33,110 nucleotides of DNA, taken from assembly GCA_014804655.1 (NCBI GenBank), contig JAAUZK010000032.1:192970-226079 (forward strand), in the 5' to 3' direction. The position numbers were made by a program, and so were the translations under genes. The notes under the pieces were generated by a model. It was not told the origin of the DNA. It worked only from the letters and a program-made list of their open reading frames with translations, and searched no databases. This DNA is from Lachnospiraceae bacterium (GTDB taxonomy: Bacteria; Bacillota; Clostridia; Lachnospirales; Lachnospiraceae). Shown here piece after piece: positions 23,770 through 31,496 of the stretch (position 1 is the stretch's first letter; every line of letters begins with the position of its first letter).

Positions 23770-24873
23770 GTGAGAATTGATTCCAGTGTAGTGGGAATGG
23801 AATCTGCCAGAAGATACTCTTCTGTGACAACCAAATCAGTGAGAGGTTCCAGTATGCGGCTTAGCGCAGCCCAGTATCAGGCATATAGCGGACTGGGCAG
23901 TCTGTTCGGCAATTTGGTCAATTCCGGAGAACAACCGGAGAGTGAGAAGACAGAGAACAATGAGAAGAATGAAGAGAGCACCGCAAATCTGGAAGACATC
24001 ACAACACATTTTAAAAATCTGACCAGTGCCGTGAAGGTAAAGGAAAGACAGACACCGGAAAATACGATGCTTACGATCAGGCAGAGTTGTATCCAGTTTC
24101 TGATGGAGCTTTTTTTCAAGTTTCGCGGAGAGAGATTCGATGCAAGCCGCTGGAACAGCTCGGCGGCTCCCGGAAGCAATATAAGTACGGCGCAGCCGGT
24201 TTATCAGGTCAACACGCTCACCAATCAGTATTATCACAGAGAGGAAGAGCAGACCACATTTTCCACGACAGGCATGGTGAAGACGGCGGACGGCAGGGAA
24301 CTGTCTTTTAATCTGGAGGTTGCCATGAGCCGCAGGTTCGAGGAGTACTATGAGGAGACTTACAGCACCGGAAGGGTGACTTACTGCGATCCGCTTGTGA
24401 TTAATCTGGATACGAACATTGCACAGGTATCAGATCAGAAGTTTTTCTTTGATCTGGATCAGGACGGTGAGGAAGAAGAGATATCGTCACTTGCATCCGG
24501 CAGCGGATTTCTGGCGCTTGATTTGAATGATGACGGCGTGATTAACGACGGCGGTGAGCTTTTCGGAACGAAGTCCGGCAATGGATTTGCGGATCTTGCA
24601 AAGTATGATGCGGATGGCAACGGATGGATCGACGAGGCGGATGATATCTGGGAGAAGCTGTTGATCTGGACGAAGGATGAGGATGGCAACGATAAGTTGT
24701 ATCATCTGTCCGATCTGGGCGTGGGAGCCATCGGATTGGGTAATGTATCTACGCAGTTTGCTCTGAACTCGGAGCAGAATAATCAACATAACGCCATGAT
24801 CAGGAATACGGGAATCTTCCTGTATGAGAACGGCACGGTGTCCACAGTGCAGCATTTGGATTTGGTACGATAA
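23770..24873 (+). CDS. Protein with EF-hand-like calcium-binding loops, function unknown
   Basis: A 367-residue protein with no recognisable signal peptide or membrane segment. The N-terminal third is Ser/Glu-rich and low-complexity (EQPESEKTENNEKNEES). The C-terminal part holds acidic loops of the Asp-x-Asp-x-Asp-Gly type: FDLDQDGEEEE, LDLNDDGVINDGGELFG and YDADGNGWIDEADDIWEKL. These resemble EF-hand or dockerin-like calcium sites and the 'DGVI-DG-ELFG' pattern of some secreted RTX-like proteins. I do not recognise the whole protein. The frame is open from 23701, but GTG 23770 has AGGAGGG 4 bases upstream and is the better start. It is the first of three same-strand genes leading to spoIID and spoIIQ. 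Confidence 0.7.
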   Translation: MRIDSSVVGMESARRYSSVTTKSVRGSSMRLSAAQYQAYSGLGSLFGNLVNSGEQPESEKTENNEKNEESTANLEDITTHFKNLTSAVKVKERQTPENTMLTIRQSCIQFLMELFFKFRGERFDASRWNSSAAPGSNISTAQPVYQVNTLTNQYYHREEEQTTFSTTGMVKTADGRELSFNLEVAMSRRFEEYYEETYSTGRVTYCDPLVINLDTNIAQVSDQKFFFDLDQDGEEEEISSLASGSGFLALDLNDDGVINDGGELFGTKSGNGFADLAKYDADGNGWIDEADDIWEKLLIWTKDEDGNDKLYHLSDLGVGAIGLGNVSTQFALNSEQNNQHNAMIRNTGIFLYENGTVSTVQHLDLVR

Positions 24874-24955
24874 AATAGCGTGAGAAGAACTTTGAGAATC
24901 CGTGCGACATAAAATAAGGAACACGCACATAGTAATAGTACATGTGGGGTGTTTC

Positions 24956-25948
24956 ATGAATGATAACAGAATCGTCTTAAAAGGAACAAACAAAAGAGAT
25001 GCAGGATGCTTTCTTTTGTTTGTTTTTTTATTGCCATATGTGTGTGCCTGCCTGTGGGGACATGTGGGAGAGGAAACGGAAGCGCTGCGCCAAGGTAAGG
25101 AGCAGGTAGACGCGCGGGAAGGTACGGACGGCCGTATCATACAGGCGGTCATGTCATGGGGAATCTGGGAGATTCCTATGGAGGAATATCTGGTCTATCA
25201 GTTAGCGGCAGTCATGCCTAAGACATACGAGGCAGAGGCGTTAAAAGCGCAGGCGGTATTGCTGCGGACGGAAGTGATCCAAGTCATACAGGAGCAGGGA
25301 ATTACGGTACTGCAGGTAGCGGGCGACGGTCTGGAGAAATGGTATGAAGCGGATGCGCAGGCATTGGAGGCGCTTAGACCATTTCGTCAGGCCGTGGAGG
25401 ATACGGCTGGGTTATACCTGTGTTATGACGGGAAAGCGATACAGGCCTCTTATTTCAAGATCAGCAACGGGCAGACAAGGGATGCCGGCGAGGTATGGAA
25501 TACGGAGCGGTGTCCTTATCTGACGAGTGTGGTATGCGAACAGGATAAGGCGGCAGCAGATTATTACAGTGAGGTGGCGATTTCTCAGTCGGATTATTTA
25601 TATGAAATTCAGAAACATATAGAAGAAGAGTGTTCTCCTCAGGAACTGTGGGAAGGTCTGAGGCTTACTTATGACGGAGCCGGATATGTGACAAACGTGT
25701 CGTTTTATGCGGAGGATAAAGAGGTAGGGCAGATCGAGGGAGAAGCTTTCCGCTATCTGTTTTCGCTTGCGTCGGCATCTTTTGAGGCGGAAAATATCGG
25801 GACGCAGATGATTTTCCGGGTAGAAGGAGTGGGGCACGGTTTCGGTATGAGTCAGTACGGGGCTAATTGCAGGGCCATAAACGGGGAGACTTACGATCAG
25901 ATTCTCAAAGATTTTTTTGTCGGAACAGAATTAGCAAAAATTGAATAA
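24956..25948 (+). CDS. spoIID: SpoIID/LytB-domain protein (SpoIID-like)
   Basis: A 330-residue membrane-anchored protein with one N-terminal hydrophobic segment (about residues 17-34). The SpoIID domain is seen in MEEYLVYQLAAVMPKTYEAE, ALKAQAVLLRTEVI and the C-terminal GHGFGMSQYGANCRA. SpoIID is a lytic transglycosylase that trims peptidoglycan during forespore engulfment with SpoIIP and SpoIIM. In familiar members the catalytic Glu precedes Met-Pro (EMP); here that position is Val (AVMP), so enzyme activity is doubtful. ATG 24956 has GGGGTG 5 bases upstream; a GTG at 24902 in the same frame lacks a good site. The next gene is SpoIIQ-like, which supports a sporulation role. A weak CACATAGT box at 24926 may be a sigma-E -10. 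Confidence 0.8.
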   Translation: MNDNRIVLKGTNKRDAGCFLLFVFLLPYVCACLWGHVGEETEALRQGKEQVDAREGTDGRIIQAVMSWGIWEIPMEEYLVYQLAAVMPKTYEAEALKAQAVLLRTEVIQVIQEQGITVLQVAGDGLEKWYEADAQALEALRPFRQAVEDTAGLYLCYDGKAIQASYFKISNGQTRDAGEVWNTERCPYLTSVVCEQDKAAADYYSEVAISQSDYLYEIQKHIEEECSPQELWEGLRLTYDGAGYVTNVSFYAEDKEVGQIEGEAFRYLFSLASASFEAENIGTQMIFRVEGVGHGFGMSQYGANCRAINGETYDQILKDFFVGTELAKIE

Positions 25949-25971
25949 CCTGTCAAAAATGGGTAAGACTA
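25943..25971 (+). promoter_or_regulatory. spoIIQ: Sigma-F/sigma-G-like promoter for the spoIIQ-like gene
   Basis: GGTAAGACTA (25962-25971) matches the forespore -10 pattern GGNRANAMTW at every position. GAATA (25943-25947) matches four of five bases of the GYWTA -35, with a 14-bp spacer, one less than usual. It lies 61 bp before the start codon. In Bacillus subtilis spoIIQ is a sigma-F gene, so position and identity agree. Confidence 0.5.
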
Positions 25972-26032
25972 ACACCATGTAAACTTTTATGATTGCTTAT
26001 CAAGCAAAAGTGAAAATAGGAGGCATGATTTC

Positions 26033-27040
26033 ATGGCAACAAGAAGAAATAGAAATGGTGTTAGGAAAGAGAGAATCATTATGTTGGCGTCATCCGTGCT
26101 TGTACTGACGGCATTGACGGTAACGGGTGTTTTTGTGAAAAGGAGTAATAACAGCGAAAGGGAAAATTATGTGGTAGATTTCGGGGCGATTGAGAAGGGA
26201 GCCGATACGGGCGCGGAGAACATGCTGTCCGGAGAAGAACTGGATACGTTGTTTGCGGAAGTGGGAACCGACGACCTGGATTATGATCCCAGCTTTCAGG
26301 AAGCAAATTCTCAGAAAGTAGAGAATACTGAGGACAAGCTTTCGTCAGTGAAGAAGACCGGCGGGACAGATACGGACAGAAGCGTAAGAAGCGGCAGTGC
26401 AGCCGAAGATACCAAGCCCGAAGAGGACGGAGCACAGAGTGAAGAAGCAAGTGAAGCGACAGATAAGAAGAAGACCGATAAAGCGGAAAGCTCTGACAAG
26501 AATAAAAAGAAAACTGATGAAGAGGAAGAGGCGGGCATGTTTGATGAGTCCGTGGATACCGCTAAGAATCCGGAGGAGACAGAGACGGCCGAAGCGATCT
26601 CCACAACGGTGCAGCCCACGCTTGACTTCAATGAGGAAGACGGGCTGGTATGGCCCATCGTGGGTGACGTGCTGATCAATTACAGTATGGACAAGACAAT
26701 TTATTTTCCGACTCTGCAGCAGTATAAGTATAATCCGGCAATCGTCATTGCGGCACCTCAGGGTACAAGTATCTCGGCGGCGGCTAACGGACGTGTGACC
26801 TCTGTGGGCTATGATCCGACAATCGGTAATATGATCGTGATGGATCTGGGCAACGGCTATGAGCTGACTTACGGTCAGTTGGAGAATATTACCGTATCTG
26901 AGGGAAGCTATGTCAGTGTGGGTGACGGAATCGGCACGGTGGCTTATCCGACCAAGTATTACAGTCTGGAAGGTTCCAATGTGTATTTTAAGTTGACGAA
27001 GGACGGAGAACCGGTGAATCCTATGAGTAAGCTGCAGTAG
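26033..27040 (+). CDS. spoIIQ: SpoIIQ-like M23 (LytM) domain protein, apparently inactive
   Basis: A 335-residue bitopic protein: basic start, one membrane segment (about residues 17-34), a long acidic Glu/Lys/Asp/Ser-rich linker (about 60-195) and an M23/LytM fold from about 205 to the end. The fold is seen in AAPQGTSISAAANGRVTSVG, GNMIVMDLGNGYELTYGQL, VSVGDGIGTV and VYFKLTKDGEPVNP. The usual zinc ligands are missing: the H-x-x-x-D position reads NPAIVIA, YGHL reads YGQL and HLHF reads NVYF. That fits SpoIIQ, which acts as a forespore-side anchor for SpoIIIAH in the engulfment channel rather than as a peptidase. The AGGAGG site lies 9 bases before ATG 26033, and the gene follows the SpoIID-like gene. 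Confidence 0.8.
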   Translation: MATRRNRNGVRKERIIMLASSVLVLTALTVTGVFVKRSNNSERENYVVDFGAIEKGADTGAENMLSGEELDTLFAEVGTDDLDYDPSFQEANSQKVENTEDKLSSVKKTGGTDTDRSVRSGSAAEDTKPEEDGAQSEEASEATDKKKTDKAESSDKNKKKTDEEEEAGMFDESVDTAKNPEETETAEAISTTVQPTLDFNEEDGLVWPIVGDVLINYSMDKTIYFPTLQQYKYNPAIVIAAPQGTSISAAANGRVTSVGYDPTIGNMIVMDLGNGYELTYGQLENITVSEGSYVSVGDGIGTVAYPTKYYSLEGSNVYFKLTKDGEPVNPMSKLQ

Positions 27041-27078
27041 TAATGTAATCGCCGATATGCGTAGAAATGAGGATGAAG

Positions 27079-28263
27079 ATGCTGGTTATCATACACGGAA
27101 ATATCAGAACGATGGAAGATAAGGATTATGAGGACGGTTATCTACAGATTGATCATGGTAAAATCGTCTCCATAGGGGATATGAATGAGTGCAATGTGCA
27201 TGCGCTTAAGGATGACGATCATGTGCAGGTACTCGACGCGAAGGGAAATACGGTTCTGCCGGGGATCATCGAGGCACACTGTCACATGGGGATAACGGAG
27301 GAAAAGAAAGGGATGGAGGGGGATGACTGTAATGAGACAGTGAACCCCGTGACTCCCTATCTGCGGGCCATCGATGCCATTAATCCGATGGATGACGCTT
27401 TTCATGATGCATTGAAGGCAGGAATTACATCGGCGATGATCGGGCCGGGGAGCGCTAATGTCGTAGGCGGACAGTTTGCCTTCTTAAAGACGCACGGCAG
27501 ATGCATCGATCAGATGATCGTCAAGGCTCCGGCGGCGATGAAAGTGGCGTTCGGGGAGAATCCGAAAGTGAATTATTCGGGACAGAATACCTCCCCCGCC
27601 ACCCGTATGGCGATCGCATCCATGCTCAGGGAAGAATTGACGAAAGCGAGGGAATATCAGCGGCACATCTATGAAAATCCGGATACAACACCGGATTTTC
27701 ATTATGAATGCTGGCTTCCGGTATTAGACGGCGAGATTCCCCTGAAAGCCCATGTGCACAGAGCGGACGATATATTGACGGCTGTGCGCATTGCCGAGGA
27801 GTTTGGGCTTAAGATGACTTTAGATCACTGCAGTGAAGGGCATCTGATTATAGAGGAGCTTCGTGCAGCGGGATTTCCGGCGATCGTCGGTCCGGATATG
27901 GCAAGCCGCAATAAGATCGAAGTAAGCAATATGGCTTTTAAGACGGCAGGGGAGCTCAGCAAGAACGGTATTCTGACGGCGATCACCACGGATCATCCGG
28001 TGTCTAAGATACAGTTCTTGCCGATCTGTGCTGGGCTGGCGGTCAAGGAAGGTATGGCGATGGAAGAAGGACTGCGTGCGATCACCATCAACGCAGCGAA
28101 AATCTGCGGCGTGGATGACCGGGTAGGAAGCCTTGCACCGGGCAAAGACGGGGATGTGGTGATTTATGACGGCAATCCCATGGAAGTGTTCACGAAAACC
28201 CTGTGTACGATCATTGAAGGAAAAATTGTATATTATGATGAAGAATGCGGACTTTTGTGTTAA
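27079..28263 (+). CDS. Amidohydrolase-superfamily metal-dependent hydrolase
   Basis: About 394 residues forming a TIM-barrel amidohydrolase with a flanking beta-sandwich. Metal ligands can be read as His67-x-His69 (PGIIEAHCHMG), a later histidine in KAHVHRADDI, another in TLDHCSEGHL and the Asp of TTDHP. The C-terminal DVVIYDGNPMEV returns to the sandwich. The overall layout is close to imidazolonepropionase-like and other cyclic amidohydrolases; the substrate cannot be told. Three in-frame ATGs compete (27067, 27073, 27079); the last has GAGG 6 bases upstream and is followed directly by the first strand. It lies 38 bp after the spoIIQ-like gene on the same strand, with no obvious link to sporulation. 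Confidence 0.88.
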   Translation: MLVIIHGNIRTMEDKDYEDGYLQIDHGKIVSIGDMNECNVHALKDDDHVQVLDAKGNTVLPGIIEAHCHMGITEEKKGMEGDDCNETVNPVTPYLRAIDAINPMDDAFHDALKAGITSAMIGPGSANVVGGQFAFLKTHGRCIDQMIVKAPAAMKVAFGENPKVNYSGQNTSPATRMAIASMLREELTKAREYQRHIYENPDTTPDFHYECWLPVLDGEIPLKAHVHRADDILTAVRIAEEFGLKMTLDHCSEGHLIIEELRAAGFPAIVGPDMASRNKIEVSNMAFKTAGELSKNGILTAITTDHPVSKIQFLPICAGLAVKEGMAMEEGLRAITINAAKICGVDDRVGSLAPGKDGDVVIYDGNPMEVFTKTLCTIIEGKIVYYDEECGLLC

Positions 28264-28271
28264 AATGGTAT

Positions 28272-28312
28272 AGCGTCTTCCAAATATAGATTCCGGTTAA
28301 TTCGGAGACGCT
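28272..28312 (+). other. Stem-loop upstream of the GH9-like gene
   Basis: agcgtct (28272-28278) pairs with agacgct (28306-28312), extended by ttcc/gga with a bulge. It occupies the short gap between the amidohydrolase and GH9-like genes. No T run follows, so it is more likely a leader hairpin than a terminator. Confidence 0.35.
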
Positions 28313-28350
28313 GTATCGGGCGCATATGATAACGAAAGAGCTGACGTTTC

Positions 28351-29937
28351 ATGAAGAATAGACATTTTAGAATATTAATCTGCATATTGCTCTTGGTAGC
28401 TTTGCTGACAGGCTGTGCCTCCGCATCGGAGCTTTCTTTTGATACGCGGTCAAGCAGTGACGGTGACAGCGGGTTCACGACGCTGGGACTTACGCCGGAA
28501 TTTAATTATGAAGTACCAATGAGTCTTCCGAACATTCTGGTGGATCAGGTGGGATATGACCGGTATAGCAATAAGATCGCGGTTTTTCAGGGAGAATTGC
28601 TTCCCGATTCTTTTACGGTTACGGATGCGGCCAGCGGGCAGAGTGTATACACGGGGCAGATCGAACGGCGGGGATATGACGAGAAGACAGGTGTATATGT
28701 CAGTTATGGTGATTTTACGTCGCTGCAGACGGCCGGTACATATTACATAGAGGCGGCAGTCGTAGGGCAGTCGTACAACTTTGAAATAGCGGATAATCCT
28801 TATGCGGAGCTATATAATGTGGCGTTGAAACAATATTATTTTAATCGCTGTGGATTGACACTGTCCCTGGAAATGGCGGGCGATGCGGCGCACAATGCAT
28901 GCCATGCCAGAGAGGCGCAGATGAAGGATGAGGCTTCGATCAAGCTGGATGTGTCGGGCGGCTGGCATGTGGACGGGGCGGCGAACCGCGATGTGAGTAC
29001 AGGCTGCCGTACTGTCAATCATCTGTTGCTGGCATATGAGCTGTATCCGGAAGTGTTCGGTGATGATGTGGGAATTCCGGAGAGCGGTAATGGGATACCG
29101 GACGTGTTGGATGAGGTCAAATATGAGATCGACTGGCTTCTGAAAATGCAGGATTCCAAGAGCGGTGCGGTATATTCCGCAGTCAGCAATGTAGATAATG
29201 CGGCGCTGGGCTATCTGCTGTACATTGAAGGAATTACCATGGACGCGACGATCCAATTCGCGGCTGCTATGTCGAAATTCAGTTATCTGTATCAGAATTA
29301 TGATTGGGAATTTGCCAACCGCTGTCTGAAAGCGGCGGACAGAGCCTACCGCTATGCCGGGAAGTATCCGGCGGATGTGTCGCCGGAAGAATATTTCTAT
29401 GCGGCAACGGAACTTTATCGTGCCACTGGCAATTCCGGATATCATAATGTAATTAAGAATTATCTGCTGGAGAATCCTGTGGAGGATATGAAGAATGATT
29501 TCATTTTCTGGGGGTGTGTAACTTATCTGTCCACGAAGCAGAGGGTGGATACGAATCTGTGCAAGGATATGATTAAGGTATTGATGTTAGAAGGTGAGAG
29601 AATTTCTTATGCCGCGAAAAATTCTAAATTTCTGGTGATTATGGATGAGAAGTCCAGCGGCAGTGCGGAACTGTTAAAGGATATCACACGGCTCGTGGTG
29701 GTGGATCATATCATCACGAACCATGAGTATGCCACGGTGTTGCAGAATCATCTGCACTATATGCTGGGACGTAATTTGCAGTCGATCAGTTATCTGGACA
29801 GTGCGGGCACCCGCAATTACAAGGAGATTGACGAGAAGTACGGCATCATGAATCAGGTAGAGTTAAACGCAGAACTGGTTATGATGATGAGTTCCATTAT
29901 GTATGAACTGCGGCCGGGGGAAGAGCCCCAGTCGTAG
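28351..29937 (+). CDS. GH9-like lipoprotein, catalytic residues apparently missing
   Basis: A 528-residue exported lipoprotein with a basic start, hydrophobic core and lipobox LLTGC (Cys22). A CelD-type N-terminal Ig-like domain follows (ILVDQVGYDRYSNKIAVF at about 61-78), then an alpha-helical region resembling glycoside hydrolase family 9 (ESGNGIPDVLDEVKYEIDWL, LLKMQD, AELYRATGNSGY). In active GH9 enzymes the base aspartates sit in GGWYDAGD; here the segment is GGWHVDGAANRD (from residue 203), with one displaced Asp208. Near the C-terminus the catalytic Glu region reads MNQVELNAELV, and no HHRPS-type block is seen. It may be a substrate-binding pseudoenzyme or a divergent glycosidase. It ends one base before the stop of the convergent acyltransferase gene. 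Confidence 0.75.
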   Translation: MKNRHFRILICILLLVALLTGCASASELSFDTRSSSDGDSGFTTLGLTPEFNYEVPMSLPNILVDQVGYDRYSNKIAVFQGELLPDSFTVTDAASGQSVYTGQIERRGYDEKTGVYVSYGDFTSLQTAGTYYIEAAVVGQSYNFEIADNPYAELYNVALKQYYFNRCGLTLSLEMAGDAAHNACHAREAQMKDEASIKLDVSGGWHVDGAANRDVSTGCRTVNHLLLAYELYPEVFGDDVGIPESGNGIPDVLDEVKYEIDWLLKMQDSKSGAVYSAVSNVDNAALGYLLYIEGITMDATIQFAAAMSKFSYLYQNYDWEFANRCLKAADRAYRYAGKYPADVSPEEYFYAATELYRATGNSGYHNVIKNYLLENPVEDMKNDFIFWGCVTYLSTKQRVDTNLCKDMIKVLMLEGERISYAAKNSKFLVIMDEKSSGSAELLKDITRLVVVDHIITNHEYATVLQNHLHYMLGRNLQSISYLDSAGTRNYKEIDEKYGIMNQVELNAELVMMMSSIMYELRPGEEPQS

Positions 29938-29938
29938 T

Positions 29939-30673
29939 TTACACAAGCTCTTCATTCTTCAGGTAATTTGCCTTAATCACTTTCTGTACCATAGCGCTGA
30001 GATGGCGTTTATCTTCCTTGCTCAAATCTCTTGTATAGATCGGTTGTCCGTACTCGATGACCACATGCGCTTTCTTGATCTTGGGGATGTGATCCTCGAA
30101 GATCGCACCGGCATTGTTGATGCTGATAGGTACGATCGGGCAGCCGGATTTCTCGGCAATTTTTAAGCTGCCGTCGTGAAATTCCAAGAACATCTCATCT
30201 GTTTTGTTGCGGGTTCCCTCCGGGAAGATACAGATAGAAATACCGGATTTGACTTTTTCGATGGCATCCAGAATAGACTTCAATCCTGCCTTGATGTCGG
30301 AGCGGTCCAAAAAGATACAGTGTAGATACTTCATCCATGTACTCAGGGACGGATAGCGTAGCATCTCGACCTTAGCCATATATCCGGTAGGTCTGGGCAC
30401 ACGGACATAGGTCATGATAATGTCAAAGTAGCTTCTGTGATTGCCGACGTACAGTACTGCTTCGTCTTTCGGGACATTCTCCTCGCCGAGTACGGTTACG
30501 GAAGTACCGGAGAGCCACAGCACAACACGGAAAGCCCAGTTGACGATCGCCAGTGAACTGCGGTCTTTCAATCCGGGATTATATTTGCCGATGATAAATT
30601 CCACGAGCTGGATCGGCAGACTGACAATCAGAAATATAACGACAAAAAGTGCAACTAAGATTAAACGTATCAT
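29939..30673 (-). CDS. plsC: 1-acyl-sn-glycerol-3-phosphate acyltransferase (PlsC/LPLAT)
   Basis: A 244-residue membrane-bound acyltransferase that makes phosphatidic acid from lysophosphatidate. It has an N-terminal membrane segment (about residues 3-20), motif I NHRSYFD (His79-x4-Asp84), a substrate region around FLDRSD, motif III FPEGTRN (150-156) and the late motif IVPISI. All PlsC catalytic motifs are present. The frame extends upstream to 30742, but that part runs into the tandem repeats. ATG 30673 has AGGATGG about 10 bases upstream and matches the normal start. The gene sits alone on the minus strand behind an unusual repeated 5' leader. Confidence 0.92.
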   Translation of the reverse strand: MIRLILVALFVVIFLIVSLPIQLVEFIIGKYNPGLKDRSSLAIVNWAFRVVLWLSGTSVTVLGEENVPKDEAVLYVGNHRSYFDIIMTYVRVPRPTGYMAKVEMLRYPSLSTWMKYLHCIFLDRSDIKAGLKSILDAIEKVKSGISICIFPEGTRNKTDEMFLEFHDGSLKIAEKSGCPIVPISINNAGAIFEDHIPKIKKAHVVIEYGQPIYTRDLSKEDKRHLSAMVQKVIKANYLKNEELV

Positions 30674-30697
30674 ACTAATATAACCATCCTGTTTTTG

Positions 30698-30871
30698 GAA
30701 AAGTTTAAAGCATATTTCGAGTTCGCGAAGCGAATCTCGCAAAATTAATTCCGAAGAAAAGTTTAAAGCATATTTCGAGTTCGCGAAGCGAATCTCGCAA
30801 AATTAATTCCGAAGAAAAATTTAAAGTATATTTCGAGTTCGCGAAGCGAATCTCGCAAAGTTAATCTCGAA
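30698..30871. repeat. Three 58-bp tandem repeats, each with a hairpin, upstream of plsC
   Basis: Copies begin at 30698, 30756 and 30814, an exact 58-bp period. The first two are almost identical and the third has diverged (aaattt for aagttt, gtatat for gcatat, gttaatctc for attaattcc). Each unit carries cgagttcgcgaagcgaatctcg, a 9-bp stem with a GAA loop. A related short hairpin, aatctc-gaa-gagatt (30863-30877), closes the array. They lie between the minus-strand promoter and plsC and so would form three hairpins in its 5' leader. Confidence 0.9.
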
Positions 30872-30887
30872 GAGATTTACTTTTATT

Positions 30888-30916
30888 ATTATATAGGCAG
30901 TCTCTCCATTAATCAA
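30888..30916 (-). promoter_or_regulatory. plsC: Promoter for plsC, upstream of the repeats
   Basis: On the minus strand, TTGATT (30916-30911), 17-bp spacer and a consensus TATAAT (30893-30888). The leader would be about 200 nt and include all three 58-bp repeats. The rest of the 30674-30982 gap holds the forward start region of the next gene, with a TATAAT at 30938-30943 but no clear -35. Confidence 0.65.
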
Positions 30917-30982
30917 TAGGAATACACACACGTTTCTTATAATAAATTAGTTAATAAGAGTTTATTATCGGAGTAGGAATGT

Positions 30983-31411
30983 ATGAACAGACTGTATGAA
31001 TATCAGAAGAGACTGCTTAGTGTCTGCCTGGTCTGCCTTATGTGCATGGGAGTGTTTGCGTGCGGAAAGAAGCAGGATACAATGGAGAAAATCAAAGATC
31101 TGGAGTGTACGGTGATACCGGAAGATAATCTGCCCGAAGAATTGTTTAACATGATTGAGCAGAAAAAGTCGGATGCTTTTAAGGTTACTTTTGAAGATAA
31201 AGGATGCCTTTATATTTGTGTAGGATACGGCACGCAGACGACCGGAGGTTATAGTATTGCGGTGAATGATCTGTATGAGACGGCCAATGCGATTTATGTG
31301 GACACGAACCTGATCGGCCCTGCGCCCGAGGAAAAAGGCAATCCGGTAGAAAGTTATCCCTACATAGTGATCAAGATAGAATTTATTGATAAACCCGTAG
31401 TGTTTGATTAG
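30983..31411 (+). CDS. PrcB-like C-terminal domain lipoprotein
   Basis: A 142-residue predicted lipoprotein. The N-terminal signal has basic residues, a hydrophobic stretch (LLSVCLVCLMCMGVF) and a probable lipobox ending in Cys27 (VFACGKK). The mature part ends with VGYGTQTTGGYSIAVNDLYE and YPYIVIKIEF, which fits the PrcB C-terminal domain, a small beta-rich fold of unknown role first noted next to a Treponema protease. No protease gene is adjacent here. The ATG at 30983 has GGAG 9 bases upstream. A promoter for the next gene overlaps its end, so it is probably its own unit. Confidence 0.75.
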   Translation: MNRLYEYQKRLLSVCLVCLMCMGVFACGKKQDTMEKIKDLECTVIPEDNLPEELFNMIEQKKSDAFKVTFEDKGCLYICVGYGTQTTGGYSIAVNDLYETANAIYVDTNLIGPAPEEKGNPVESYPYIVIKIEFIDKPVVFD

Positions 31412-31418
31412 GAAACTA

Positions 31419-31427
31419 TGATATAAT
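31419..31427 (+). promoter_or_regulatory. pyrC: Extended -10 promoter for pyrC
   Basis: TGA-TATAAT (31419-31427) is a consensus -10 with the TG extension. A poor -35 (TAGTGT) lies 18 bp upstream. Just downstream agccgc (31428-31433) and gcggct (31447-31452) form an inverted repeat. Confidence 0.45.
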
Positions 31428-31496
31428 AGCCGCAAAAGAAAAACAAGCGGCTGCGAAGCAGACATAACGCGAAACGGCATTAGATTGGAAGAGATT

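Noticed and set aside
23628..23780. A 50-codon open frame starting ATGATG before the EF-hand-like gene
   Set aside because: It lacks a ribosome binding site and runs through the terminator stem and the start of the real gene.
24907..24933. Sigma-E promoter for the SpoIID-like gene
   Set aside because: CACATAGT matches the -10 only partly and the -35 is poor; it is noted with the gene but not called as a site.
30698..30871. CRISPR array
   Set aside because: The 58-bp copies are contiguous with no unique spacers, and no cas genes are present.
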